64,000 nucleotides of DNA from an uncultured Lachnospiraceae bacterium (GCA_902775555.1 CACYMQ010000013.1:1-64000), one strand, 5' to 3'. Shown: positions 7,829 through 17,120, numbered from the stretch's first letter. Program-made: numbers and translations. Notes: generated by a model not told the origin, from the letters alone.

Positions 7829-10228
7829 ATGAAAATGTTGAAGCAAAACAAAATGATCGTGGCCCTGATCCTCGGGCTTACGGGGGCCCTTTCCTTTTCG
7901 GGGACAGCGCTTGCCGATGAGCCATCCATAGAAGAGAAGGAGGTGACCGCCTGTATTTACGAGAAGGAAAAGACAGAGAATCTGACGGTCCTCTTTGATG
8001 ATAACCTGCCGGGAATCCCTTACGTGAATGTAACGGATTATGTCTCGCATATCTTTAAGATCCCCTTTGAAGAAATCCCGAATGCTGACGGAACCTTCCG
8101 TGTGAAGAATAAAAGCGGGGATATCATCATTGATCCGGATAAAGATACCGTAACCTTCGAATCCTATACCCAACTTGTTTCGGAGGATAATATCAATCAG
8201 GAAACCTCTGAAGCCCTTGGAGGGATGCCCTTTATTAAGGAAACCGGTGTCTCATTTATCGGTGAAAATGCCGAGGTGACGCTTAACCTTGACGATTACG
8301 GAATTGATGCGAAGGTTTCGAATGACAGGATCTATCTGCCGCTTCCCACACTGTCAGATTTGTTCTGCGTTACCTACAATTCTGCGGAATATGTGGACGG
8401 AACCATCTATTTCCTGCATGTTCTGGATGACCAGACAAAGGATGGTTACTTTGACAAGAGCAGCATTTATAATGTGTTGGAGAGAGATCCTGAGGTTGCG
8501 GATTTTACCTATCGGGAACTCTGTTTCTCCATGGATCACTTCTATGGGAGACCATCCAAGGCCATGATCGCGACGAGTATAGGGGAAAAGGGGTTTGATC
8601 TTACACTGGATGAATACAGTGATGAAACAAGAAAGATCAAGAAACTGCTTCAGTCCACCAGCGCCGTGGATCATGTGATGGGTATTATCCTCCTGCAGCC
8701 GTTCTTTGAAGACGGAGGACATACGAATTTGACGTTCGAGATAATGTCCGAGCGTTTCAACAGCAACTATGGAGAAACCGAGTTTATGAAAGCCTGGCAG
8801 GAGAGAAGTCAGGATGCGCAGGACGAGGATATGAAGAAGATCAGCCTTATTCAGGGGAAGTCGATGCTTGACATGGGAAAGAGATCTTCTTTGAAAAAAT
8901 CTCGAAAAGAGGCCTATGCAGGCTATGAAACCGTAAAGACCTGGCCAAAGGACATTTCTCTGATTCGCTATGGGGATATGGCGGTTTTCGTTTTTGATTC
9001 CTTTGCAGAGGAAGTGATGGAGCCTTTTAAATGGTCTCTGGATTATGCAAAGAAGCAGGGGCTTCACAATTTCGTGATCGATATCTCCGGAAACGGGGGA
9101 GGACATACCCTGGTATTGGAATACATACTTGCGATGATCACGAACGCAGAACGGAAGGATAACGTCTATCATCTGTATATGTCGAATACACTTACCGGAG
9201 ATATGAGTCAGACAAATGAAATCCTGGATCTGAATCAGGATGGGGATTATAATCAGCTGGACAGGGAGGTTTCCTATGATTTTCACTATGCGATCATGAC
9301 CTCGCAGTTCTCTTTTTCCTGTGGAAATCTGCTCCCGGTGTATGCGAAAGACAGTGGGATCATGATCCTTGGGGAGACCAGCGGCGGTGGTGCCTGTATG
9401 TTAAGTAAATACTATACGGCGGAAAACCATTATTATGCGATGTCAGGACCGAGAAAGTATATCTCAATAAAGAAAAAAGATGTGGATTCCGGTGCCGCGG
9501 TAGATGTATATCTGGCTCAGCCCGGTACCCTTCCGGTTGCTCCGGAAGTGGCCCGGACGATGAAGGATGCAGGGCTTGGAGACTGGCTGGATACGAAGGA
9601 TTACAGTCAGCTGTATGATCTGGACCACGTGAACGAACTGATCCATACATTTTACGGCGATTACTCCAGTGAATGGGTGGACGGTAAATGGTACGACAAG
9701 ACCGGCAAACGAACCTATGAAGGTATCGGCAAGTGGCATAAGAGCAGCAAGGGCTGGTGGTTCGGTGACAACCTCGGCTGGTATGCAAAGAATCAGTGGC
9801 AGAAGATTGACGGAAAGTGGTACTTCTTCGACAAGGAAGGTTACATGGAAACAAATGCGTATCGTCAGGGTTATTACCTCGCAAAGGATGGCGCCTGGGA
9901 CGGTAAGGCCAAGGTGGCAGGCTGGAAGCAGGATGCCAAAGGCTGGTATTACTCCACGGGAAAAGGAAACTATCTGAAGAACTGCTGGAAGAAGATCAAT
10001 GGCAATTGGTATTATTTCAAGGCAACCGGTTATATCGCTGTGAACGAATTTGTTCAAGGATGGTGGCTCAATAAAACCGGTGCCTGGAAGGATCCGGTTC
10101 GCTATAAATGGTACAGGTCCGGGAACAGGTGGTGGTACGGAGTCAAGTCCGGCTGGTATGCAAAGAGTAAATCCTACACCATCGACGGCAAGAAGTATAC
10201 CTTCGACAAGAAGGGATACATAAAGTAA
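7829..10228 (+). CDS. Secreted S41-type (tail-specific) peptidase-like protein with C-terminal cell-wall-binding repeats
   Basis: This 799-residue exported protein has a signal peptide at residues 1-29 (cleavage after ALA). A copper-amine-oxidase-N-like or other lead domain follows to about residue 190. An S41 core lies at about 370-570: NFVIDISGNGGG at residue 414 is the conserved strand-loop, FSFSCGN at about 494 is where the nucleophilic Ser of the family lies, and GETSGGG follows at 515. Residues 610-799 hold several W/Y/G-rich wall-binding repeats (GWWFGDNLGWYAKNQW, KINGNWYYFKATGY). It probably cleaves protein at the cell surface, held there by the repeats. The catalytic Lys of Ctp proteases was not located with confidence. 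An extended -10 promoter and AGAGGAG site precede it; a palindromic repeat follows four bases after its stop. Confidence 0.8.
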   Translation: MKMLKQNKMIVALILGLTGALSFSGTALADEPSIEEKEVTACIYEKEKTENLTVLFDDNLPGIPYVNVTDYVSHIFKIPFEEIPNADGTFRVKNKSGDIIIDPDKDTVTFESYTQLVSEDNINQETSEALGGMPFIKETGVSFIGENAEVTLNLDDYGIDAKVSNDRIYLPLPTLSDLFCVTYNSAEYVDGTIYFLHVLDDQTKDGYFDKSSIYNVLERDPEVADFTYRELCFSMDHFYGRPSKAMIATSIGEKGFDLTLDEYSDETRKIKKLLQSTSAVDHVMGIILLQPFFEDGGHTNLTFEIMSERFNSNYGETEFMKAWQERSQDAQDEDMKKISLIQGKSMLDMGKRSSLKKSRKEAYAGYETVKTWPKDISLIRYGDMAVFVFDSFAEEVMEPFKWSLDYAKKQGLHNFVIDISGNGGGHTLVLEYILAMITNAERKDNVYHLYMSNTLTGDMSQTNEILDLNQDGDYNQLDREVSYDFHYAIMTSQFSFSCGNLLPVYAKDSGIMILGETSGGGACMLSKYYTAENHYYAMSGPRKYISIKKKDVDSGAAVDVYLAQPGTLPVAPEVARTMKDAGLGDWLDTKDYSQLYDLDHVNELIHTFYGDYSSEWVDGKWYDKTGKRTYEGIGKWHKSSKGWWFGDNLGWYAKNQWQKIDGKWYFFDKEGYMETNAYRQGYYLAKDGAWDGKAKVAGWKQDAKGWYYSTGKGNYLKNCWKKINGNWYYFKATGYIAVNEFVQGWWLNKTGAWKDPVRYKWYRSGNRWWYGVKSGWYAKSKSYTIDGKKYTFDKKGYIK

Positions 10229-10232
10229 TATT

Positions 10233-10305
10233 GGAACGACTGGGGACGGTTCTGGGACGATTGGGGACGGTTCTGGGACGCCCAGAACCGTCCCCAATCG
10301 TCCCA
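10233..10305. repeat. Palindromic repeat, copy A
   Basis: This is one of eight related palindromes. Each is built from the unit ACGATTGGGGACGGTTCTGG plus G. The left arm here has two tandem units (the first with ACTGGGG) and the right arm one inverted unit, around a short ACG centre. It starts four bases after the stop of the S41 gene. It can form a very stable hairpin but has no T-tract. Confidence 0.9.
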
Positions 10306-10364
10306 CAGTATGATCAATCCGGATGTAAAAAGGATTACATAAGTGAATGTAAGAGGATAGAGAA

Positions 10365-10733
10365 ATGAGTTTTGTTTTTGTGGCGCTTGGCGGAGCGATC
10401 GGAGCATCAGCGAGATATGCGATCAGCCTGATACCGGTAAAATCACAGTTTCCGATATTGACATTGATAACGAATATTCTTGGTGCAGTACTTATCGGAT
10501 TTATAGTGGGAATAACCGACAAAAAAGCGGATGTATCACAAAATACCGTGCTTTTTTGGAAAACCGGTATTTGCGGAGGATTCACAACATTTTCAACCTT
10601 CTCACTTGAAGCCTGTAAATTGTTTGAAAATAAGGCTTACGCACTTGGAGGTTTGTATGTGGCATTGAGTGTTTGCTGCTGCATTTTCGGTATTTTATTA
10701 GGAAAGAAGCTGTCAACAGCTTTTGGGGTGTAG
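10365..10733 (+). CDS. crcB: Fluoride ion channel CrcB/FluC
   Basis: The 122-residue protein has four hydrophobic segments. It carries the family motifs GGAIGASARY (residue 9), TLITNILGAVLIGF, and GGFTTFSTFSLE (about residue 70), which contains the Phe box and Na+-binding TFST segment. FluC dimers export fluoride and protect from its toxicity. No fluoride riboswitch (GGCGAUGG...GCCUAC type) was found in the 60 bases between the upstream palindrome and the ATG. It is followed closely by the methyltransferase gene. Some Clostridia carry two crcB genes in tandem; only one is present here. Confidence 0.93.
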   Translation: MSFVFVALGGAIGASARYAISLIPVKSQFPILTLITNILGAVLIGFIVGITDKKADVSQNTVLFWKTGICGGFTTFSTFSLEACKLFENKAYALGGLYVALSVCCCIFGILLGKKLSTAFGV

Positions 10734-10737
10734 ACTT

Positions 10738-11415
10738 ATGAATCCGTGGAAGAAAATAGGTTTGTCTGATTATGAAAATCATATGAGCCTGGAAAGTGTA
10801 CAACAACTACAGGCGCTGAATCGGATCATGAAAGAACAGTTTTCCAATTACGAGCTGCTGCGTAAAAAAACGGATATTCACGAGGAACTGCATGGAAATG
10901 TTATGATCCTGGGTGTGGCCGGAGGAAACGGTCTGGAGCATATAACGCCAAAGTATTATGAGAAAATCTACGGAGTAGATATCAATGCCGAGTACCTGGC
11001 AGCGGTAAAAGAGAGATATACCAATCTGTCAGGGATATTGGAATGCCTGGAGGTGGATCTGATCACCGAATATGAAAAGCTTCCGAAATCCGACTATGTG
11101 ATAGCAGATCTGCTGGTGGAATATATCGGATACGAAGCTTTTCAACGTGTGATACGACAGGTGGAGCCGGAGATGATCAGCTGCGTGATCCAGATAAATC
11201 CGAAATCGGCTGAGAATGAGAAATCGAAATGGGTATCAGATTCGCCGTATCTGCATGTCTTTGATGGATTGGACGAGGTGCATCATCAGATGGAAGAGGA
11301 TGCACTCTGGCGATGCCTGAAGGAACTTGGCGTTGATGAGGTGGACGCGTTCAGTACACCATTGCCGAACGGGAAACACCTGTTACGTATCGATTTTGCG
11401 AAACCAATGGAATGA
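10738..11415 (+). CDS. Class I SAM-dependent methyltransferase
   Basis: The 225-residue protein carries motif I as VMILGVAGGNGLEHI (about residue 52), motif II YGVDINAEYLAAVKERY, and motif IV YVIADLLVEYIGYEAF. This is the Rossmann SAM-binding core of small-molecule or protein methyltransferases. The ATG at 10738 begins 5 bases after the crcB stop; an upstream TTG at 10723 is possible but would overlap crcB. The substrate is unknown. The close spacing suggests cotranscription with crcB. Confidence 0.82.
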   Translation: MNPWKKIGLSDYENHMSLESVQQLQALNRIMKEQFSNYELLRKKTDIHEELHGNVMILGVAGGNGLEHITPKYYEKIYGVDINAEYLAAVKERYTNLSGILECLEVDLITEYEKLPKSDYVIADLLVEYIGYEAFQRVIRQVEPEMISCVIQINPKSAENEKSKWVSDSPYLHVFDGLDEVHHQMEEDALWRCLKELGVDEVDAFSTPLPNGKHLLRIDFAKPME

Positions 11416-11508
11416 TTCATTGGGATTTATGGAGATGATTACCAATAATAGTGAAGCAAGGCAGATATGAAAATGGTTCGCAAAGCAGAAAAGAAAGGGA
11501 GGTATACA

Positions 11509-12531
11509 GTGCGCGGTAAAAGTGAAAAGAAATACATGAGTAAGAGAGCAGCGGTATATTTCCGATTACTGCTTGCATTAGTGATGATCATATCGACTTT
11601 TACCGGGTGCTCCGAGAAAAAGCAGGAAGAGGAAACGAGCGATGCTTCAGGAAAGCAGGTTGTTTCTCTTGCGTGGAGCAATGTGCAGGATTCCGTCAGT
11701 TACAACAGCACCATTACAGCATTGGAAGCGGCCGGCGGGACGGTGAAAATACTGGACATGATAAAATCTACGGATTTGGATTATACAGAAGACGGCAAAT
11801 TGGTAAATGCTGCGGACGAACACGGATTTCTTTCCGGGGAAGCCGCCAGGCTGGTGAAGGAGAATACCTGGCATCATTCCAATGTGGAAGAGGTTCTGGG
11901 AGATGTTGACTGTGTCGTGGTTCCGGGAGGATGGGATATCAGCCCGACTCTTTATAAGGAGCCACAGGGATGGCATGGGATCAAAGAGGACAGTGATTTT
12001 AGTCCGGAAAGGGATGTTTCGGACTACATCCTCATTTCCTACTGCCTGGATAATGATATTCCCATGCTGTGTATCTGCAGGGGAATGCAGATGCTTTCCG
12101 TAGTGTCAGGAGGAGAGATGGTTCAGGATATTCCAAAATACTTTTCTCAGATCGGTGCGGAATATCATTATGAACACAGAGATCCGGAAAGAAAGATTTT
12201 TACTGCTCATTCCGTTACGGTATCGGAAGACTCTCTGTTTTACAAAGTGGTCGGAAAAAAGCAGATTGAAAATGCGCCTTCCTGGCATCATCAGGCTGTG
12301 CTCAGCGTAAAAGGAACTCCGCTCAGCGTGGTGGGGACATATGATACGGACGGCGTGGAGATGATTGAGGCAGTCGAGAATCAGAAGCTTACATTCTGTC
12401 TCGGAGTACAGTTTCATCCGGAAGTGGCTGTGGCAAAGGTGCTCAGTAAGAGTGAAGATGCCGGGAATTATACGGATTACGATACATCCCTTACATTTTT
12501 TAATGCCATTATTGAGGCGGGACGTAACTGA
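11509..12531 (+). CDS. Lipoprotein with class I glutamine amidotransferase (peptidase C26) domain
   Basis: GTG 11509 is chosen because GGGAGG lies 6-7 bases before it, giving 340 residues. Residues 14-34 are a lipoprotein signal ending TFTGC (lipidated Cys34). The rest is a gamma-glutamyl hydrolase-like domain: VVPGGWDISP, catalytic Cys190 in CICRGMQMLS, and VQFHPE with the catalytic His/Glu near residue 305. C26 enzymes such as PuuD cleave gamma-glutamyl bonds. An extracytoplasmic, membrane-anchored form is unusual and would act on exported gamma-glutamyl peptides or polymers. A terminator-like hairpin lies about 50 bases after the stop. Confidence 0.82.
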   Translation: MRGKSEKKYMSKRAAVYFRLLLALVMIISTFTGCSEKKQEEETSDASGKQVVSLAWSNVQDSVSYNSTITALEAAGGTVKILDMIKSTDLDYTEDGKLVNAADEHGFLSGEAARLVKENTWHHSNVEEVLGDVDCVVVPGGWDISPTLYKEPQGWHGIKEDSDFSPERDVSDYILISYCLDNDIPMLCICRGMQMLSVVSGGEMVQDIPKYFSQIGAEYHYEHRDPERKIFTAHSVTVSEDSLFYKVVGKKQIENAPSWHHQAVLSVKGTPLSVVGTYDTDGVEMIEAVENQKLTFCLGVQFHPEVAVAKVLSKSEDAGNYTDYDTSLTFFNAIIEAGRN

Positions 12532-12537
12532 AATGAG

Positions 12538-12565
12538 TTGACAAATCATCAAAATATGATAGATT
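12538..12565 (+). promoter_or_regulatory. Candidate promoter TTGACA-16-TAGATT
   Basis: A perfect -35 box (12538-12543) is followed after 16 bases by TAGATT (12560-12565). It lies 3' of the amidotransferase gene and 5' of the terminator at 12579, so transcripts from it would meet that hairpin before reaching the 12635 gene. It may be genuine or a chance match. Confidence 0.45.
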
Positions 12566-12578
12566 AAATCTAAGAGGC

Positions 12579-12617
12579 AAAGGCGCTTTATCCCGGGAGG
12601 ATGAGGCGCCTTTTTTG
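12579..12617 (+). terminator. Rho-independent terminator or attenuator
   Basis: AAAGGCGC (12579-12586) pairs with GCGCCTTT (12606-12613) and runs into TTTTTT. It can end the amidotransferase transcript. Because a candidate promoter lies before it and the 12635 start only 18 bases after it, it may also act as an attenuator for the large gene downstream. Confidence 0.75.
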
Positions 12618-12634
12618 TTAGAATGGAGGTGTCT

Positions 12635-15205
12635 ATGGCGGCTTTTGACAGGATTAAAAGTGGGATTCCGGAAATGGATACAGCACTTGACAGCATCAGA
12701 CTGGGGGACAATGTTGTATGGAGAGTATCCGAACTTTCAGAATTCAGGCTCTTTATGGAACCGTATATAAAACAGGCAATCGAAGATAATAGAAAAATTG
12801 TTTATTTCAGATTTGCGAGTCACGAACCTTTGCTGGAGGAGGATCCCCGGATTGAGCGGATCGAGGTGCCGTTATCACACCGGTTTGAAACCTTCACAGT
12901 GGATATTCATAATGAGATTGAGAAAGCGGGAAGAGACGCATTTTATGTATTTGACTGCCTGTCTGAGCTTCAGGCTGCCTGGGCAACGGATCTGATGATG
13001 GGGAATTTCTTTCGCGTGACCTGCCCGTTTCTGTTCATTCTGGATACAGTTGCGTTCTTTCCGATCATAAGGGGAAAGCATTCTGTTCAGGCAATCAATA
13101 AAATACTTGATACAACACAGCTGTTTCTGGACGTCTATTCAGATAAGAAAAATGTATATGTCCGCCCGGAGAAGGTATGGAACAGAGCCTCGGATACGAT
13201 GTTTCTGCCGCACACCTACGATCCGGAGAACGGAGAATTCAGACCGATCTTTGACGGAGTAAAGTCCAGCAGATTTTATCATACGCTGGGACTCGCACAG
13301 CGTTCTGCAGAGGAACAATATTCTGATTCATGGGATCAGTTTTTTATCCGTGTAAAACTGCTCAGGGAAAATGGGATCGACATAACCAAAGAGTGCAGCA
13401 GAATGTGCAACATCATGATGACACGTGATACCAGGATGCGGGAGATGGTAAAAAGGAATTTTACGCCCGAGGACTATTTTGCGGTGCGGGATCATATGGT
13501 CGGAACCGGCATGGTCGGGGGAAAGTCCTGTGGCATGCTGCTGGCAAGAGCCATTATCAGGAATAAAGAACCGGACATAAGTGACGTGCTTGAACCCCAT
13601 GATTCCTTCTATGTGGGTTCGGATGTGTATTATACATACATAGTGGATAATAATCTGTGGGATATAAGAATCAGGCAGAGAACGGAGGAGGGATACTTCG
13701 CACTTGCTGATGAATTTGCAAATAAAATTATGGACGGTACATTTACACCGGCAATGAGAGACCGGTTTATCCGTATCATAGAGTATTATGGTCAGGATCC
13801 CTATATCATTCGCTCCAGCAGTATTCTGGAGGATGGTTTTGGAAATGCATTTGCAGGCAAATATGAATCGGTGTTTTGTGCTAACCGGGGCAGTCTTGAA
13901 GAAAGGATCAGTGAATTTGAACATGCGATTAAAGTGGTATACGCCAGCAGCATGAGCCTTTCAGCACTGGATTACAGAAAAAGACGCGGACTGGCTGACA
14001 GAGATGAGCAGATGGCACTTTTGATCCAGCGCGTATCGGGATCCTATTATGGAACTTTTTATATGCCATGTGCGGCAGGAGTGGGATATTCCTACAGTCC
14101 TTACAGGATCATGAAGGATTCGGATCCTACAGCCGGCATGCTGAGACTGGTAATGGGGCTTGGTACATCTGCGGTTGACAGAACGGAGGGCTCCTATCCG
14201 CGGATCGTGAATCTGGATATGCCTGAAAAATCATCCTACTCCTCATCGGCGGATAAGCATAAATTTTCACAGGGAAAGGCTGAGGCTATTAATATGACAG
14301 AATGTCAGCTGGAGAAGCTGTCATATGAAAAAATAGAGCAGGATATACCTAAATATCTGGAGAAGCTCCTGATCGAGCATGACACGGAAGCCGAGTCAAG
14401 ACTGAGAGAGATGGGAAGACGACGGGAGGTGAAATTCATTTCCTGCAGAGGTCTTGTGGCAAATGCCCCGCTGATGGATCAGATGCGAAGAATGCTTCAA
14501 TGTATTCAGGAAGAGTATGAATATCCTGTAGATACGGAATTTACAATTAATATTTCGGAAAACGGAGAATACTCCATAGACCTGCTTCAGTGCAGACCTC
14601 TTCAGGTTCAAAAAGGAAAAAACGGAAGCGTGGTTCCGGCCGGTATTCCGGAAGAGAATATACTGCTGGAAAGCAAAGGTGCATCTATGGGTATTTCCGG
14701 GACATCCACGCTGGATCTGATCGTGTATGTAGATCCGGTAAAGTATTATGAACTGCCATATAAGGATAAGGACCTTGTGGCAAAGCTTATCGGAAAGATC
14801 AACTGGCATTACCGGGATTTGGAAAAGCACATGATGCTGATCGTCCCCGGAAGAGTCGGGACAACCTCGCCGGAGCTTGGCGTGCCGACGGCATTTGCTG
14901 ATATCAGTGCTTATGACATTATATGTGAGACCGAGGAATCACGGGCAGGATATAATCCTGAACTGTCATATGGCAGCCATATTTTCCAGGATCTTGTAGA
15001 AGCAGAGATTCTATATACAGCCGTTTTCCAGGGCGAAAAAACGAAGCATTATTCTCCTGAAAAGCTGGCGGACTCGAAAGATCTGATAGACGAGTTCGGT
15101 TACTCGGAGGTGTTGAAGGGTATCGTTCATGTCTATGATGTATCGGATCGAAAATGCGAAGTATTTAATGACATCGCAGGAGAGCATCTTCTCATAACAT
15201 GCTAG
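12635..15205 (+). CDS. Large PEP/pyruvate-binding (PPDK_N ATP-grasp) protein with degenerate KaiC-like N-terminus
   Basis: The 856-residue protein starts at ATG 12635, four bases after GGAGGT. Residues 1-200 resemble a KaiC/RadA-like RecA fold (SGIPEMDTALDSIRLGDNVV, then a Walker-B-like strand FYVFDCLSE), but the Walker A GxxxxGKT is missing. Residues about 275-660 are the ATP-grasp domain of PEP synthase / pyruvate phosphate dikinase: GMVGGKSCGMLLAR, YIIRSSSILEDGFGNAFAGK, YESVF, and the end motif DLLQCRPLQ. The usual swivelling phospho-His domain and PEP barrel are absent. A distinct C-terminal domain (GRVGTTSPELGVPTAFADIS) replaces them. The role is unknown; a phosphotransfer or regulatory ATPase is inferred. 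Confidence 0.75.
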   Translation: MAAFDRIKSGIPEMDTALDSIRLGDNVVWRVSELSEFRLFMEPYIKQAIEDNRKIVYFRFASHEPLLEEDPRIERIEVPLSHRFETFTVDIHNEIEKAGRDAFYVFDCLSELQAAWATDLMMGNFFRVTCPFLFILDTVAFFPIIRGKHSVQAINKILDTTQLFLDVYSDKKNVYVRPEKVWNRASDTMFLPHTYDPENGEFRPIFDGVKSSRFYHTLGLAQRSAEEQYSDSWDQFFIRVKLLRENGIDITKECSRMCNIMMTRDTRMREMVKRNFTPEDYFAVRDHMVGTGMVGGKSCGMLLARAIIRNKEPDISDVLEPHDSFYVGSDVYYTYIVDNNLWDIRIRQRTEEGYFALADEFANKIMDGTFTPAMRDRFIRIIEYYGQDPYIIRSSSILEDGFGNAFAGKYESVFCANRGSLEERISEFEHAIKVVYASSMSLSALDYRKRRGLADRDEQMALLIQRVSGSYYGTFYMPCAAGVGYSYSPYRIMKDSDPTAGMLRLVMGLGTSAVDRTEGSYPRIVNLDMPEKSSYSSSADKHKFSQGKAEAINMTECQLEKLSYEKIEQDIPKYLEKLLIEHDTEAESRLREMGRRREVKFISCRGLVANAPLMDQMRRMLQCIQEEYEYPVDTEFTINISENGEYSIDLLQCRPLQVQKGKNGSVVPAGIPEENILLESKGASMGISGTSTLDLIVYVDPVKYYELPYKDKDLVAKLIGKINWHYRDLEKHMMLIVPGRVGTTSPELGVPTAFADISAYDIICETEESRAGYNPELSYGSHIFQDLVEAEILYTAVFQGEKTKHYSPEKLADSKDLIDEFGYSEVLKGIVHVYDVSDRKCEVFNDIAGEHLLITC

Positions 15206-15271
15206 CCGGGTGGAATACCCGATGTAGTTCACTATTTCCTTATGCACGTGGTCTATGGTAAAATAGAATGT

Positions 15272-15344
15272 GTGTAACGATTGGGGACGGTTCTGGGACG
15301 CCCAGAACCGTCCCCAATCGTTACACCGTCCCCAATCGTTACAC
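15272..15344. repeat. Palindromic repeat, copy B
   Basis: A perfect inverted repeat with 26-bp arms starts GTGTAACGATTGGGG and ends CCCCAATCGTTACAC, centre ACG. A partial extra right unit (CGTCCCCAATCGTTACAC) follows. It lies between a TGGTAAAAT promoter-like stretch (15255-15265) and the ribosome binding site of the 15360 gene, so it would be in the 5' untranslated leader of that gene. Confidence 0.9.
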
Positions 15345-15359
15345 GGAGGAATGTAGAAG

Positions 15360-15968
15360 ATGAACATATATGTGGATTATGACGATTGTCTATGTGAAAC
15401 GGCCAGAGCATTTACCGTGATAGCGGAGAGGCTCTTTGGAAAGATGGTTCCTTATGAGGAAGTCCGGTTCTTTAATCTTCAGGATTCCTTTGAACTTTCG
15501 GATGAGGAATATGAGGCTCTGATGATCGAAGGCCATCGCCCGGAAGCGCTGCTTTCCTATGAAGAAACTCCGGGAGCTGCCCGGGTGTTAAATGAATGGA
15601 TTGACCGGGGGCATGAGGTGACGATAATAACCGGACGTCCTTTCAGCTCTTATGAGCCGTCCCGCAGATGGCTTGATGAACATGGATTTGACCGCGTTAA
15701 GATGTTTTGTCTTAATAAATATGGCAGAGATGCATTTATCAAGAACAGTGATTTCAACATGGAACTGGAGGACTATTACCGGATGAGGTTTGATATTGCT
15801 GTGGAAGATTCTCCTATGGCATTCCGGTTCTTTGAGCATTTGCCCGAGCTTAAGGTTTTGGTATACGATCGCCCGTGGAATAAGGATTGTTCATTGCCAA
15901 ACTCCAATTATTCACGTGTTCTGAACTGGGATCAGATCCGAGAGATAGAGAAGGCAGGGACAATATGA
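15360..15968 (+). CDS. HAD-superfamily phosphatase, 5'(3')-nucleotidase-like
   Basis: The 202-residue protein begins with the HAD nucleophile motif YVDYDDCLCET (DxD at residues 5-7). Motif II is in TIITGRPFSSYEPSRRWL, and motif IV is the acidic pair in DIAVEDSPMAF. The cap type and length match the deoxyribonucleotidase (NT5C)-like group, which removes phosphate from nucleotides or related metabolites. AGGAGGA... precedes the ATG. No partner gene gives a substrate. Confidence 0.75.
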   Translation: MNIYVDYDDCLCETARAFTVIAERLFGKMVPYEEVRFFNLQDSFELSDEEYEALMIEGHRPEALLSYEETPGAARVLNEWIDRGHEVTIITGRPFSSYEPSRRWLDEHGFDRVKMFCLNKYGRDAFIKNSDFNMELEDYYRMRFDIAVEDSPMAFRFFEHLPELKVLVYDRPWNKDCSLPNSNYSRVLNWDQIREIEKAGTI

Positions 15969-16131
15969 CCGGACGGCAATGTAATTGTATTTCAGCCGGA
16001 ATAGAGTATAATGATCATAAACAGGCACGGCAGTCACTATAAGTGATGGAATGAATGGATTTGCCCGCAGTGGGGATGCGTTCAAATAGATGAAGATTAA
16101 AGTATTACAGAACAATTAGGAGGAATTTTGT

Positions 16132-16512
16132 ATGAAGATTACGACTTTTGATCCAATGATCGTTTCACCGAAGGCAGATGATGTGATAGCGCTCTTTGAA
16201 CAGCTTGGTTTTGAGAAGACACATGCGCCGGTAACTTCCTTAGAAACACGGGATGTCAAGGATGTGCGGATGAAACATCCGGAAGGATACCATGTTGATG
16301 TTGCAGATGTGGCAGAACTGCCTCAGGATATGACTATGATCCGTCTGAATGTCGATAATTTTGAGGAGGCAGCTGAAATCCTCATTGCACATGGCTTCGT
16401 AAATACCAGAGGTGACGGGAAAGTCGAAACAAAGAGTGCCAAGGCTGCGACCATGGTTTCTCCGTCAGGCTTCCGCATCAGTCTGATCGAGCATATCAAG
16501 AATCATGACTGA
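16132..16512 (+). CDS. VOC-fold protein, first of three tandem paralogues
   Basis: The 126-residue protein starts MKITTFDPMIVSPKADDVIA, then LFEQLGFEKTHAP, and ends SPSGFRISLIEHIKNHD. It shares the pattern (F.P.I, LFE.LGFEK.HA, PQDMT.IR.NVDNF, SPSGF....EHIK) with the genes at 16701 and 17121. It is a one-domain VOC protein that would work as a dimer. The metal ligands of glyoxalase I are not clearly present, so binding or sequestration rather than catalysis is possible. TAGGAGG lies at the right distance before the ATG. Confidence 0.75.
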   Translation: MKITTFDPMIVSPKADDVIALFEQLGFEKTHAPVTSLETRDVKDVRMKHPEGYHVDVADVAELPQDMTMIRLNVDNFEEAAEILIAHGFVNTRGDGKVETKSAKAATMVSPSGFRISLIEHIKNHD

Positions 16513-16567
16513 TACCGGTTTTATTCACTAATCTTTACACAATTAATACTTGCTAAGGAGACATCTC

Positions 16568-16612
16568 ATGACGATAACATCATTTTCCCCACTGATCGAG
16601 ACAAAAGGATGA
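16568..16612 (+). pseudogene. Vestige of a fourth VOC paralogue
   Basis: A good AAGGAG site precedes ATG 16568, and the peptide MTITSFSPLIETKG matches the start of the VOC paralogue at 17121 (MKITNFSPFIVTKD). The frame then stops, and the remainder up to 16700 has no VOC similarity. This is the start of a copy whose body was deleted, so the array once had at least four members. Confidence 0.65.
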
Positions 16613-16700
16613 ATGACCGAATACAGACTCCTTTGATGTGACAGTTTTATGACAGTTCGTTTGGTACCATCTCAGCATAATCTTTGAAGGAGGAAATATT

Positions 16701-17081
16701 ATGAAGATTACAACATTTAATCCGATGATCCTTACTGCAAATGCGGAGGAAACAGTGAAGCTTTTTGAAGCGCTTGGTTTTGAGAAACGTCATGCACCGA
16801 CGGTTGATACCGGAAAGAATATGGTCACGAGTTTACGGATGAAAGATGCAAATGGATTTTGCATCGATGTTGCAGGGGTGGCGAGCCTTACACAGGACAT
16901 AACAATTATCCGTATGAATGTGGATGATTTTGATGAGGCATTTGAAATGCTGACGAAGATGGGATTCAAGAGACCGGAAACCGAAAGCAAGGGTACGGTT
17001 GAAACGGCAACGAACAAGTCTGCCATGATGATCTCACCGTCCGGTTTTTCATTTGACCTTGTTCAGCATATTAAGGAGTGA
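16701..17081 (+). CDS. VOC-fold protein, second paralogue
   Basis: The 126-residue protein starts MKITTFNPMILTANAEETVK, then LFEALGFEKRHAP, and shares the full length pattern with both neighbours (IIRMNVDDFDEAFEMLTKMG, SPSGFSFDLVQHIKE). It is preceded by GAAGGAGGAAAT. It has its own ribosome binding site; the 188 bases before it contain only the vestige at 16568. Confidence 0.75.
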   Translation: MKITTFNPMILTANAEETVKLFEALGFEKRHAPTVDTGKNMVTSLRMKDANGFCIDVAGVASLTQDITIIRMNVDDFDEAFEMLTKMGFKRPETESKGTVETATNKSAMMISPSGFSFDLVQHIKE

Positions 17082-17120
17082 ATCGATTCGAATTAAGAAG
17101 TGTTTAAGGAGGATTTATTT

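Noticed and set aside
10306..10364. Fluoride riboswitch before crcB
   Set aside because: The conserved GGCGAUGG and closing CC(G/U)AC segments are absent in the short leader.
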